64,000 nt of DNA from assembly GCA_028688275.1 (NCBI GenBank), contig JAQTYN010000004.1, positions 1-64,000 of the forward strand, written 5' to 3'. The notes below the pieces were generated by a model. It was not told the DNA's origin. It was given only the letters and a program-made list of their open reading frames with translations, and made no database searches. The stretch comes from Gallionella sp. Lineage in GTDB: Bacteria > Pseudomonadota > Gammaproteobacteria > Burkholderiales > Gallionellaceae. Position numbers and translations under genes: made by a program. Positions 40,383 through 48,510 of this stretch are shown here, piece by piece (position 1 is the first letter of the stretch; each line of letters opens with the position of its first letter).

Positions 40383-40429
40383 TCATTTTTCGATGGGTAT
40401 TCGTTAGAAATTTTAGTTAGGAGTAGAAA

Positions 40430-41068
40430 ATGGCAGCTTTAGATTTACAAGAACAGGAACAACTGGAAACCTTAAAAAGTTGGTGGAAAGACAATGGTAC
40501 GAGCATTACCATCGTCGTGTCGGTATTTTTAATTGGAACCTTGGGCTGGTGGGGTTTGAAGACGTACCAATCCAAGCAAGCGCATGACGCAGCAACCTTG
40601 TTCCAGCAATTTAACGAACAAATCAGCAGCAAAGATGCCAAGCGCGTCAATGATGCAGCGGCGGCATTAACGGATAAATTCGGCTCGACGTTGTATGCGA
40701 CTAAAGCGGCATTGGCAGCAGCGCAAGTGAACGAACAGGGCAAAAACTTGGCGCAAGCCAAAACCCAGCTTACTTGGGTAATTGAACACGCTAAAGAAGC
40801 AAGTTTAAAAGATGTTGCTCGCTTGCGTTTGGCCGCCATACTATTGGATGAAAAGCAATATGCGGACGCGCTTAAGCATTTGGAAGGTGAGCATCCAGCG
40901 GCTTTCGATGCCTTGTATGCTGATTTGAAAGGCGATATTTTAGCTGCGCAGGGTAAAACAGCTGAAGCACAAGCCGCCTACAAATTGGCGTTCGATAAGA
41001 CTGATGCCAAAAGTAACTACCGCAATTTGATTGAAATTAAATTAGATGGGCTTGGAGCCGCAAAATGA
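40430..41068 (+). CDS. yfgM: YfgM family membrane-anchored TPR protein
   Basis: 212 residues: a cytoplasmic start, one membrane segment (about 23-42, ITIVVSVFLIGTLGWWG), then a periplasmic TPR-like helical domain. YfgM associates with the Sec translocon and PpiD chaperone in E. coli. Stop overlaps the bamB start by four bases (ATGA). Ribosome site AGGAGTAG. Confidence 0.92.
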   Translation: MAALDLQEQEQLETLKSWWKDNGTSITIVVSVFLIGTLGWWGLKTYQSKQAHDAATLFQQFNEQISSKDAKRVNDAAAALTDKFGSTLYATKAALAAAQVNEQGKNLAQAKTQLTWVIEHAKEASLKDVARLRLAAILLDEKQYADALKHLEGEHPAAFDALYADLKGDILAAQGKTAEAQAAYKLAFDKTDAKSNYRNLIEIKLDGLGAAK

Positions 41069-42210
41069 ATATCGCACGCTGGTCACTGTGCTGTGGTTTG
41101 TTGATGTTGGGCGGTTGCTCAACCATTGGCGACTGGATAAGCGGCAAAAACAATGTTGCAATGCCCTCGAAATTGGTTGAATTTAACCAAACAGCGAGCT
41201 TCAATGTACGTTGGCACAGCGAACTGGGCGGTGCAGGTATCAATTTGTTACAACCCGCGATCAGTCAGGATTCCGTATTCGGCGTATCTGGCAAAGGCAC
41301 GTTAACGCGTCTGGAACGTGCGACAGGTAAGTCACTTTGGCATGTGGAAAGCGGTATTGCCGTATCGGGTGGCGTGGGTATAGGCTCAGGTATTGTGGTG
41401 CTGGGCAGTGACAAAGGGGATGTGTTCGCTTACGGCGCAGACGGCAAACTGCGCTGGAAAAGCAAAGTATCCAGCGAGGTGCTCAGTACGCCACAGGTGG
41501 CAGATGATGTCGTGGTGGTGCGTAGTGGCGATGGGCATATCGTCGGCATGAGCGCAGCGGATGGCAAACATTTGTGGTCGTATGAACGCAGTACACCCGC
41601 TTTGGTGGTGCGCAGCCATGCGGGCGTGGTCATACAACGTGGCGTTGTCTTTGCGGGTTTTGCCGCAGGTAAACTGGCTGCCATTAGTCTCAAAGATGGT
41701 TCCGTGCTCTGGGAAAATGCGGTCTCGCAACCGCGTGGCAATACTGAGTTGGAACGCATTAGCGACATTACCAGCAATCCTGTGGTGGATGATGAGCAAG
41801 TTTGTGCGATTGCTTTTCAAGGACGGTTAGCCTGTTTCGACGTGGCACAAGGCAGCCCATTATGGACGCGCGATATTTCCAGTGACAAAGGCATGATGTT
41901 GTTGCGTAAATTCCTTTACCTGACGGATGCGACAGGGACTTTATTAGCGTTAGACAAGACCACAGGCAACACGCTGTGGAAAAACGATCAACTCGTGCGA
42001 CGCAGTACCACGACACCTTATACGCAGGGTGATTACACCGTATCAGGTGATTTTGAAGGTTATCTGCACGCACTCAATCGTGAAGATGGACATTTTGTGG
42101 CGCGCATACGACTGGGTGATACCACCATACAAGGCGCACCGTTGGCACTCGACGATGGCTTATTGGTTCAAACACAAGGCGGCGGGTTGTATTCCTTGTC
42201 GCTGCATTAA
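41065..42210 (+). CDS. bamB: Outer membrane assembly lipoprotein BamB
   Basis: 381 residues. Lipoprotein signal with lipobox LGGC (about residue 18), then eight-bladed PQQ-type beta-propeller repeats (for example GKSLWHVESG, GKHLWSYE, GSVLWENAVS, GNTLWKND). BamB works with BamA in inserting outer-membrane proteins. It is translationally coupled to yfgM and followed by der. Confidence 0.95.
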   Translation: MNIARWSLCCGLLMLGGCSTIGDWISGKNNVAMPSKLVEFNQTASFNVRWHSELGGAGINLLQPAISQDSVFGVSGKGTLTRLERATGKSLWHVESGIAVSGGVGIGSGIVVLGSDKGDVFAYGADGKLRWKSKVSSEVLSTPQVADDVVVVRSGDGHIVGMSAADGKHLWSYERSTPALVVRSHAGVVIQRGVVFAGFAAGKLAAISLKDGSVLWENAVSQPRGNTELERISDITSNPVVDDEQVCAIAFQGRLACFDVAQGSPLWTRDISSDKGMMLLRKFLYLTDATGTLLALDKTTGNTLWKNDQLVRRSTTTPYTQGDYTVSGDFEGYLHALNREDGHFVARIRLGDTTIQGAPLALDDGLLVQTQGGGLYSLSLH

Positions 42211-42307
42211 AATTTTTTATTCAAGGACGTAGGTCTGACTTTGCTCTGACCTACAGAGACGGACGGTTTTACCCTTCTCCCTTAACCCTTCACTTGGTTT
42301 TGATATT

Positions 42308-43714
42308 ATGCTCCCCACACTCGTTTTAGTCGGCCGCCCCAATGTGGGCAAATCGACTTTGTTCAACCGCCTCACCCGTAGCCGCGACGCGCTGGTAGCC
42401 GATCAACCAGGCTTAACCCGTGACCGCCATTATGGGCGGGGCAGGGTGGGTGAACGCCCTTATCTGGTGGTGGATACAGGCGGGCTGGAACCTGTCGCCA
42501 AAGAAGGTATTTTGTTTGAAATGGCGAAACAAAGCCGTCAAGCCGTGGATGAAGCTGACGTGGTGTTGTTTATCGTCGATGGTCGGGCAGGCTGCACCCC
42601 GCAAGACATGATTATCTCCACGCAATTGCGTAGAACAGGCAAGCCGATTTTGCTGTTGGTCAACAAAGCGGAAGGCATGATGCGCAGCAAAGTGACGGCG
42701 GACTTTTTTGAATTAGGCTTAGGCGAACCGTATCCGATTTCTTCTGCGCATGGCGACAACGTCAATGAAGTAATCGAAATCGCAATGGAGCACTTCCCTG
42801 ACGAAATTATTGAAGAAGAAACAGGCGCAGAAAAACCGCCTAAATTAGCGATTGTTGGCCGTCCGAACGTTGGTAAGTCGACGCTGGTGAATGCCATTTT
42901 GGGTGAGCAACGCGTGATTGCCTTTGACCAACCTGGCACAACCCGTGACAGTATCTACATCGACTTTGAGCGTGACGGTAAGCAATACACCATCATTGAC
43001 ACCGCTGGCGTGCGTCGCCGTGGCAAGGTGGATGAAGCCATCGAAAAGTTCTCGGTGATCAAAACCATGCAGGCAGTGGAAGATGCCAATGTTGTGGTGT
43101 TGGTGGTGGATGCCAAAGATCAAATCACTGAGCAAGATGCCCACGTCGCGGACTTCGTGCTGCAAGCAGGGCGCGCGCTGGTTGTGGCGGTGAATAAATG
43201 GGACGGGCTGGACGAACATCAGCGCATGATGGTCAAAAATGACATGGAGCGTAAGCTGCATTTCTTAGCTTTTGCCAAACGCCATTACATTTCTGCACTC
43301 CATGCCAATGGCATCCCCAGTGTGCTGAAATCGGTGGACGAAGCCTACGCCGCTGCCATGGCGAAATTATCTACGCCACTCCTGACGCGTGCCTTGATTA
43401 GCGCGTTGGATACCCAGCGTCCGCCTAAAAATGGTCGTTTCCAACCCAAAATGCGCTACGCCCACCAAGGCGGCAGTAATCCCCCGCTGATCGTCATTCA
43501 CGGCAGTGGTTTGGACGATGTGCCTGCCAGCTACACCCGCTTTTTGGAACGCACTTTCCGCGAGATTTTCAAGCTGGAAGGAACACCCATGAAGATTCAG
43601 TACAACTCCACCAAGAATCCATTTGAAGGTAAAAAGCCGCGTGCCCTCACCGAAGCCGAACAACGTTCAGCCCACCGCGCACGGATACGTGGCCGCAAGA
43701 TGTGGGGCGGCTAG
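42308..43714 (+). CDS. der: Ribosome biogenesis GTPase Der (EngA)
   Basis: 468 residues with two tandem GTPase domains: first P-loop [14 protein letters not shown] (about 8-21), second [14 protein letters not shown] (about 183-196), each with DTxG and NKx(D/E) motifs, then a KH-like C-terminal domain ([15 protein letters not shown]). Der is needed for 50S assembly. Order yfgM-bamB-der is conserved. Confidence 0.97.
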   Translation: MLPTLVLVGRPNVGKSTLFNRLTRSRDALVADQPGLTRDRHYGRGRVGERPYLVVDTGGLEPVAKEGILFEMAKQSRQAVDEADVVLFIVDGRAGCTPQDMIISTQLRRTGKPILLLVNKAEGMMRSKVTADFFELGLGEPYPISSAHGDNVNEVIEIAMEHFPDEIIEEETGAEKPPKLAIVGRPNVGKSTLVNAILGEQRVIAFDQPGTTRDSIYIDFERDGKQYTIIDTAGVRRRGKVDEAIEKFSVIKTMQAVEDANVVVLVVDAKDQITEQDAHVADFVLQAGRALVVAVNKWDGLDEHQRMMVKNDMERKLHFLAFAKRHYISALHANGIPSVLKSVDEAYAAAMAKLSTPLLTRALISALDTQRPPKNGRFQPKMRYAHQGGSNPPLIVIHGSGLDDVPASYTRFLERTFREIFKLEGTPMKIQYNSTKNPFEGKKPRALTEAEQRSAHRARIRGRKMWGG

Positions 43715-43811
43715 AACCTTACGATCTACTGCGAAGCCGTGATCGGGACTTATGAGCTGCTCTTCGCCCAGATGACGACCTCTCGCTACAGATCGTAAAC
43801 AGGTTCTTAGG

Positions 43812-44225
43812 TTATTCTCTCACTTTGCCTCTCAAGCTTTTGAGTTGGCCATGCTGCGTTTTACGATCAACCCGTTCAATTTGTGAGCGGCGCGAAGGGC
43901 GGCTAGCTCGTCTTGGAGTAGGCGCAATCGCGACCAGCTGCAAGAGGTTTTTCAGCCGTTGCAACGCGATGCCTCGATTTTTATCCTGACTACGAAATTC
44001 CTGAGCTTTGATAATGACCACGCCATCTTTACTGATGCGCTGGTCATTGTGCTGTAACAAACGTTGTTTGACATCTTCGGGTAATGACGAAGTCGTAATA
44101 GCAAAGCGCAAGTGCACCGCACTGGACACTTTATTGACGTTTTGTCCCCCCGCGCCTTGTGCCCGCACAGCAGTTAACTCGATTTCTCGCAGAGGAAGAT
44201 AAAGGTGAGGTGCAATATAAAGCAT
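43812..44225 (-). CDS. arfB: Alternative ribosome-rescue factor B (peptidyl-tRNA hydrolase)
   Basis: 137 residues with the release-factor-like catalytic GGQ (RAQGAGGQNVNKVSS) and a basic C-terminal tail (RPSRRSQIERVDRKTQ) that enters the empty mRNA channel of stalled ribosomes. No stop-codon recognition domain, as expected for ArfB (YaeJ). It is convergent with der; a 96-base gap between them has an imperfect hairpin (ACGATCT/AGATCGT). Confidence 0.93.
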   Translation of the reverse strand: MLYIAPHLYLPLREIELTAVRAQGAGGQNVNKVSSAVHLRFAITTSSLPEDVKQRLLQHNDQRISKDGVVIIKAQEFRSQDKNRGIALQRLKNLLQLVAIAPTPRRASRPSRRSQIERVDRKTQHGQLKSLRGKVRE

Positions 44226-44488
44226 AAATGTGTTGGCTAAAAATGAGTGCGCAATGTCCTCGTGTGCGGGGAATTTGTCAAGAGAACGTGTGTTCTATGC
44301 GTGTGAATTTAACCACAACACACAACAATTCATGCGCGTTACATGCAATGGGTATAACATTCAATGTAGCACTTGGCTATTTCGAGGCGCTATTTTAAAC
44401 TCCCTACCTCTGCTTTATTGAATAAGCGAGTATGCAAAGGGCATCCCATACGGGGTGGATATATTGTTAAACAGAAAGAAGGAAAATC

Positions 44489-44818
44489 ATGAAAAAAGTA
44501 ATCGTAGGTATGGCAGTTGTAGGTTTGTTCGCAGCAAGCAGCGCAATGGCAATTGATTTACCTAAAGATGCACAGTCAAAATGTGGTGCTTGCCATAAAA
44601 TGTCTGGCAAAGCGATGGGTCCTAGCTGGGAACAAATGGCTGAAAAATACAAAGGTAAAGCTGATGCTGAAAAGACCTTGGTGACAAACATCACAGCAGG
44701 CGGCAAGTTCGGCTGGAGCATGGGCAATATGCCTGCTAAAGGTAGTGGCGCATCCGCAGAGCAAATTGCTTTATTTGCAAAATTTATCGCTGTGGATATG
44801 AACGCAGCAGCGAAGTAA
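44489..44818 (+). CDS. Small c-type cytochrome (c551/c552-like)
   Basis: 109 residues: a signal peptide ending at SSAMAID, then a single c-type heme site CGACH at about residues 32-36 and a probable Met ligand in GNMPAKG. Mature protein is about 87 residues, like periplasmic cytochrome c551/c552 electron carriers. Ribosome site AGAAGGAAAATC. Monocistronic, ending at a strong terminator. It may carry electrons from bc1 to a terminal oxidase. Confidence 0.9.
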   Translation: MKKVIVGMAVVGLFAASSAMAIDLPKDAQSKCGACHKMSGKAMGPSWEQMAEKYKGKADAEKTLVTNITAGGKFGWSMGNMPAKGSGASAEQIALFAKFIAVDMNAAAK

Positions 44819-44870
44819 TATGTAAATCTGGTTTAAGCCCGACTTCTTGCAGCTGAACCTGCATCAACGC

Positions 44871-44900
44871 AAAAAGCCGACATTTGTCGGCTTTTTGTTT
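44871..44900. terminator. Bidirectional terminator between cytochrome c and aminotransferase
   Basis: AAAAAGCCGAC and GTCGGCTTTTT flank an ATTT loop, with a T-rich tail. It serves the plus-strand cytochrome gene and the converging aminotransferase gene. Confidence 0.92.
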
Positions 44901-44914
44901 GTCTGGAGCGCAGA

Positions 44915-46036
44915 TTACGCGCTCAATACTTCCCACATTGCCGCGCACACGCGTTCGACATCGGCTTCGTCCATCTGGGCGAACATCGGCAAGCTGACGA
45001 TTTGTTTGCCGACATGTTCGGCGACGGGGAACATGCCTTCGTGGAAGCCGCGTTCGCGGTACAAGGTGAATAAATGTATCGGCGCATAGTGGAAGCCCAC
45101 GCCGATGTTAAATTCTTTCATTCGGGTCATAAATTCGGGGCGAGTCATGCGATCAGGCAGCACGATTTGGAATAAATGCCAGTTGGTTTGCTCAAATTCT
45201 GCGGGCGGCAGTTGTGCACCTGTTTTGGCTTCAAACTCCGCGCCCAAGGTGGTGAAATAATGGCGCGCCAGTTTGCGGCGTTGCGCGGTGATCTTGTCCA
45301 ATTGGGCAAATTGTCCCAAGCCAATCGCGGCAGCGATGTCGGTCATATTGAATTTGCCGCCCAACACATCCACGTCAATGCCATCTACTCCGCCGCGTGT
45401 CACGCCTTGCAAGCGGTATTTCTCCGCCAATTTGGCTTCGTCGGCATTGTTTAACACCAAACAACCGCCTTCTGAAGTAGTGATATTTTTATTGGCTTGA
45501 AAACTAAACGACACAAAATCGCCAAATGAACCAATGGGTTGCCCGTGCCAGGTTGAACCAATCGCCTGCGCCGCATCTTCAATCACGCGCAAATTGTGTT
45601 GTTTGGCAAGCGCATACAGCTTATCCATATCCACGGGCTTGCCCGCCAGATACACGGGAATAATCGCCTTGGTGCGTGGCGTGATCGCAGCAGCAACCTT
45701 GTCCAAATCGAGGTTGCGGGTAATCGGGTCAATGTCTGCGAACACAGGCGTAGCCCCCACTTCCAAAATCACATTCGCCGTCGCCACCCACGAAATCGGC
45801 GTGGTAATCACCTCATCGCCCTCGCCTATGCCCGCGATACGCAAAGCAATTTCCATGGTGCAAGTGCCAGAATTAAACGTGCGCACGGGACGACCGCCAA
45901 AATACGCCGACAACTGCGCTTCAAACGCCGCCACCTTAGGCCCGCTGGTAATCCAGCCCGACCGCAGCACGTCCCCCACCGCCGCAATGGTCGCTTCGTC
46001 GATAAAAGGTTGAGAAAAAGGGAGATGACGGGTCAT
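44915..46036 (-). CDS. DegT/DnrJ/EryC1 family PLP aminotransferase
   Basis: 373 residues, normal for sugar aminotransferases that make amino sugars for lipopolysaccharide or glycoprotein. Signatures: SGWITSGPKVAAFE near the start and the PLP lysine in SFQANKNITTSEGG. The ArnB-like family includes UDP-4-keto-arabinose transaminases. An ArnT-like glycosyltransferase is at 52048-53700, but there is no direct linkage. The ribosome site is AAGGAC. Exact sugar unknown. Confidence 0.87.
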   Translation of the reverse strand: MTRHLPFSQPFIDEATIAAVGDVLRSGWITSGPKVAAFEAQLSAYFGGRPVRTFNSGTCTMEIALRIAGIGEGDEVITTPISWVATANVILEVGATPVFADIDPITRNLDLDKVAAAITPRTKAIIPVYLAGKPVDMDKLYALAKQHNLRVIEDAAQAIGSTWHGQPIGSFGDFVSFSFQANKNITTSEGGCLVLNNADEAKLAEKYRLQGVTRGGVDGIDVDVLGGKFNMTDIAAAIGLGQFAQLDKITAQRRKLARHYFTTLGAEFEAKTGAQLPPAEFEQTNWHLFQIVLPDRMTRPEFMTRMKEFNIGVGFHYAPIHLFTLYRERGFHEGMFPVAEHVGKQIVSLPMFAQMDEADVERVCAAMWEVLSA

Positions 46037-46100
46037 GGTTTAAGTCCTTAAAATAAATAACGAGCCTACAGGTTAAACATAGCAAATACTGATTTTATCT

Positions 46101-46177
46101 TCCGTTCGTGGTGAGCTCGTCGAACCATAGCGGAAGATCAACAAAACTTACCCTTCGACAAGCTCAGGGCGAACGGA
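46101..46177. repeat. REP-like palindrome (GTTCG...CGAAC family)
   Basis: TCCGTTCGTGGTGAGCTCGT (46101) and the inverted CCTTCGACAAGCTCAGGGCG with AACGGA (46152-46177) form the arms. Lies in the 302-base gap between the aminotransferase and the FGE-domain gene; no other feature is seen in that gap. Confidence 0.8.
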
Positions 46178-46338
46178 TTTGCTCAGTGTGTCCCTACGCA
46201 AACGGGCACGCACTGTATCAAGAAAAGCCCACCTTGGCATCTGCAACCTGCTCGAATAGGCAAGGCGAATTTAAACATAAATAGTGGGCGCGCGCAGCTT
46301 ATTCACCCCACGCCGTTTTGGCGTGCAACCACAAACCT

Positions 46339-47640
46339 TTAGCGATGATCTTCACACTTTTCCTGCTTAATGACTTTGTTGGATGGTGAAGAGGGGATCG
46401 TTCTCGCCAGGCGAAAGCCGACAGGATTGCTGCGGTCAGCGAAATGGTAAGTCGTTTCTCCACAATTCGGACTGGGTTCACCTGAATCTAGCGAGCCGCC
46501 ACACGAAATATCGTTGTTACCTTCTTCACTCACTTGCGGATTCTTGTCCTGAACCAACTCATCCGCATTGCCGTTCATGTCGTAAAGTCCCCACGCATTG
46601 GGTAATTTCATGCCGACGGGGTGGGTAAATTCTAAATCAGAATTTTCGCTACTCCATGCCACGGCAAAAACGTCATCCCCCCCACAATAGGCGGTCGCCT
46701 TTCCTGCAAAGCAGGCGTATGTCCATTCGACCTGAGTTGGCAAACGATAATGCTTGCCTGTTTTAGCATTCAGCCTTCGGATAAATTCTTCCACTTTGGC
46801 AGCGTCTCCTACAGTTGCAGCACACAAATCACACTCACCTGCCCGACGTTCCCCCCCCATGACCGCACGCCATTGTTGACTCGTCACCTCATATTTTCCG
46901 ATTTGGAATGCGGGTAATAGGGGGGTGCAGTCATCATCGACAACCACTCCCGCTGGCACATCCACCATATCAGGGCGGGTAGGCGAAACAAGGGGAAGCG
47001 GCAGTGATACCTCTTGTGCTAAAAACGCGAAGCGTTCAGATAACACCCTCGCTTTATAGTTAGCATCTCGCGTGATTAAAAAAACCAGTTCGGTTAATTG
47101 ATCGACGCTCATTTTGGACAAGCGGGCATACCAACCATTTTTGGACGACGAAGCGATATGCGGATTACGCTTAATCTCCCGCTTTAGCCACATAAACAGC
47201 GATTCCTGCTGTTTATGCGCAAAAACATCTCTGATAAACCAAGATGTTGGCTCCATCCTAGAATGTAGATTGGGAATAGTGGTTTCAAAAATTTTGCTTT
47301 GCGCCTCATTCCCCCGCGCCGTTGACTGTTTTGTCGCCCCCTTTTTTCGCTTGACGGGGGCTTTCGCGGGTTGAGTTTGAAAGGCAACCCGTTGGATATT
47401 TTGGGCTTTAACGTCCATTTCGACCATCCAAGCCGTGTCGGCTTCGATTTTGACCTCACCGCGTGCTTGCCACGCCCACGCCGCCGTAATGATAACGCCC
47501 ACCAAAAACCACAACCGCTGACCTTGCACGCGATTAAGTGCTGCTTGGTGGCGAGCTTCCGCCTCGGCGAGGCGTTGCGCATCGGGGGAAGCGCATAAAG
47601 GGGTGCGGTCGAAAATGTTCATCTCGTTTAAATCGTTCAT
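46339..47640 (-). CDS. Membrane protein with FGE-sulfatase (SUMF1) domain
   Basis: About 433 residues from the ATG at 47640, which has GGAGG upstream. A cytoplasmic N-terminus precedes one membrane segment (LWFLVGVIITAAWAW, about residues 45-60). The C-terminal half (from about 220) is the FGE-sulfatase/SUMF1 fold: IGKYEVTSQQWRAVMGG, HYRLPTQVEWTYAC, GLYDMNGNADELVQD and the GFRLART end. The usual GGSW segment appears as CGGSLDSGEPS, so it is a diverged member, probably not formylglycine-forming but ligand- or protein-binding. It lies downstream of the HNH/TPR-ATPase pair on the same strand, 129 bases apart. Function unknown. Confidence 0.8.
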   Translation of the reverse strand: MNDLNEMNIFDRTPLCASPDAQRLAEAEARHQAALNRVQGQRLWFLVGVIITAAWAWQARGEVKIEADTAWMVEMDVKAQNIQRVAFQTQPAKAPVKRKKGATKQSTARGNEAQSKIFETTIPNLHSRMEPTSWFIRDVFAHKQQESLFMWLKREIKRNPHIASSSKNGWYARLSKMSVDQLTELVFLITRDANYKARVLSERFAFLAQEVSLPLPLVSPTRPDMVDVPAGVVVDDDCTPLLPAFQIGKYEVTSQQWRAVMGGERRAGECDLCAATVGDAAKVEEFIRRLNAKTGKHYRLPTQVEWTYACFAGKATAYCGGDDVFAVAWSSENSDLEFTHPVGMKLPNAWGLYDMNGNADELVQDKNPQVSEEGNNDISCGGSLDSGEPSPNCGETTYHFADRSNPVGFRLARTIPSSPSNKVIKQEKCEDHR

Positions 47641-47685
47641 GTTATGCCTCCATTGGGGTGAATTACCAATACATTGAGCAAGGTA

Positions 47686-47749
47686 TGATGTGCCGACAGG
47701 CGCATCAATCTCGTTTAAATTCAAAAAGATGCGCCTGTCGGCACATCCT
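47686..47749. repeat. Inverted repeat between HNH and FGE genes
   Basis: GATGTGCCGACAGGCGCATC (47687-47706) is mirrored by GATGCGCCTGTCGGCACATC (47729-47748) with a 22-base loop. It could cap the HNH transcript or be a palindromic element; the FGE gene start lies 46 bases beyond it. Confidence 0.8.
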
Positions 47750-47769
47750 ACGCACTGGTGATAAGAAAC

Positions 47770-48507
47770 CTAAATCTTTCCGCCATGGGGAAGTTTGTCT
47801 GGATTGGATGCAGGGGATATAGGTAGCGTTGTCACAGGGTCAAAGCACCCACTTGCACGAGTCCCCTCAAACGCATCAATTAACCGATTTCGCATGTTTG
47901 GGTTATCGTGAAACACTGTCATCCAAATACTAAAAAACCCTCTAGCGGCAGCCAATTTAGTTGTAACGTCTTGGGCTAGAAGATTACTAGGGTCTGAATC
48001 TAAATCATTCTTTGCATCCTGCGCTTCAGACCAGACCTCTAACCGCTGGGCAACACGATCTAAGGCCACCGCTTTGCCATTCTCATCGAAAATCTTAGAA
48101 ACTGATTTATCCAACCCTGTTAGCGACAAAGTATGGTGAGCGAACATTTCCAAGCCTGCTTTTCTCGCGGCGGCAGAAGGAGTTACCCGTCCATCCAACG
48201 TGTATTCAAACGCAATAAAAGTGTTGTCTCTGTCAGGGAGCAATACATCAGAAAAGACCACATCTTTGTCTTTTTTAGTTGAGTTGCAATTTACACAAGC
48301 AAGCAGATAGTTATTCCAAGAGCCTTCCAAGTGCGCATAGGCTGGCAAGCCTTTTGGTTGAATATGTTCTACAGCAAGTTGAGTAGCAATGTAGCGTTCG
48401 CAGTAACTACAGTAATGCCCAAGCCGAGAAACCAAAAAAAGCTTTGCATCTTCGTAATTATGAAAATCAGCAGGTTGTGGTGAGTTTCCTCGAAACACGG
48501 GACGCAT
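47770..48507 (-). CDS. HNH endonuclease, PtuB-like (Septu-type)
   Basis: 245 residues from the ATG at 48507; GGGGGAG lies six bases upstream, and a GTG at 48510 is the alternative. The HNH site has paired cysteines CSYC (33-36), EHIQPKGL with His48, NNYLLACVNCN (65-75) with CVNC, and the final NST. This C-x2-C / H / C-x2-C pattern with WNNYLLAC is characteristic of HNH nucleases paired with AAA ATPases in Septu and retron-associated PtuAB modules. The TPR-ATPase stop lies two to three bases before it, so translation is coupled. No signal peptide. The likely role is the effector nuclease of the pair. Confidence 0.85.
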   Translation of the reverse strand: MRPVFRGNSPQPADFHNYEDAKLFLVSRLGHYCSYCERYIATQLAVEHIQPKGLPAYAHLEGSWNNYLLACVNCNSTKKDKDVVFSDVLLPDRDNTFIAFEYTLDGRVTPSAAARKAGLEMFAHHTLSLTGLDKSVSKIFDENGKAVALDRVAQRLEVWSEAQDAKNDLDSDPSNLLAQDVTTKLAAARGFFSIWMTVFHDNPNMRNRLIDAFEGTRASGCFDPVTTLPISPASNPDKLPHGGKI

Positions 48508-48510
48508 CAC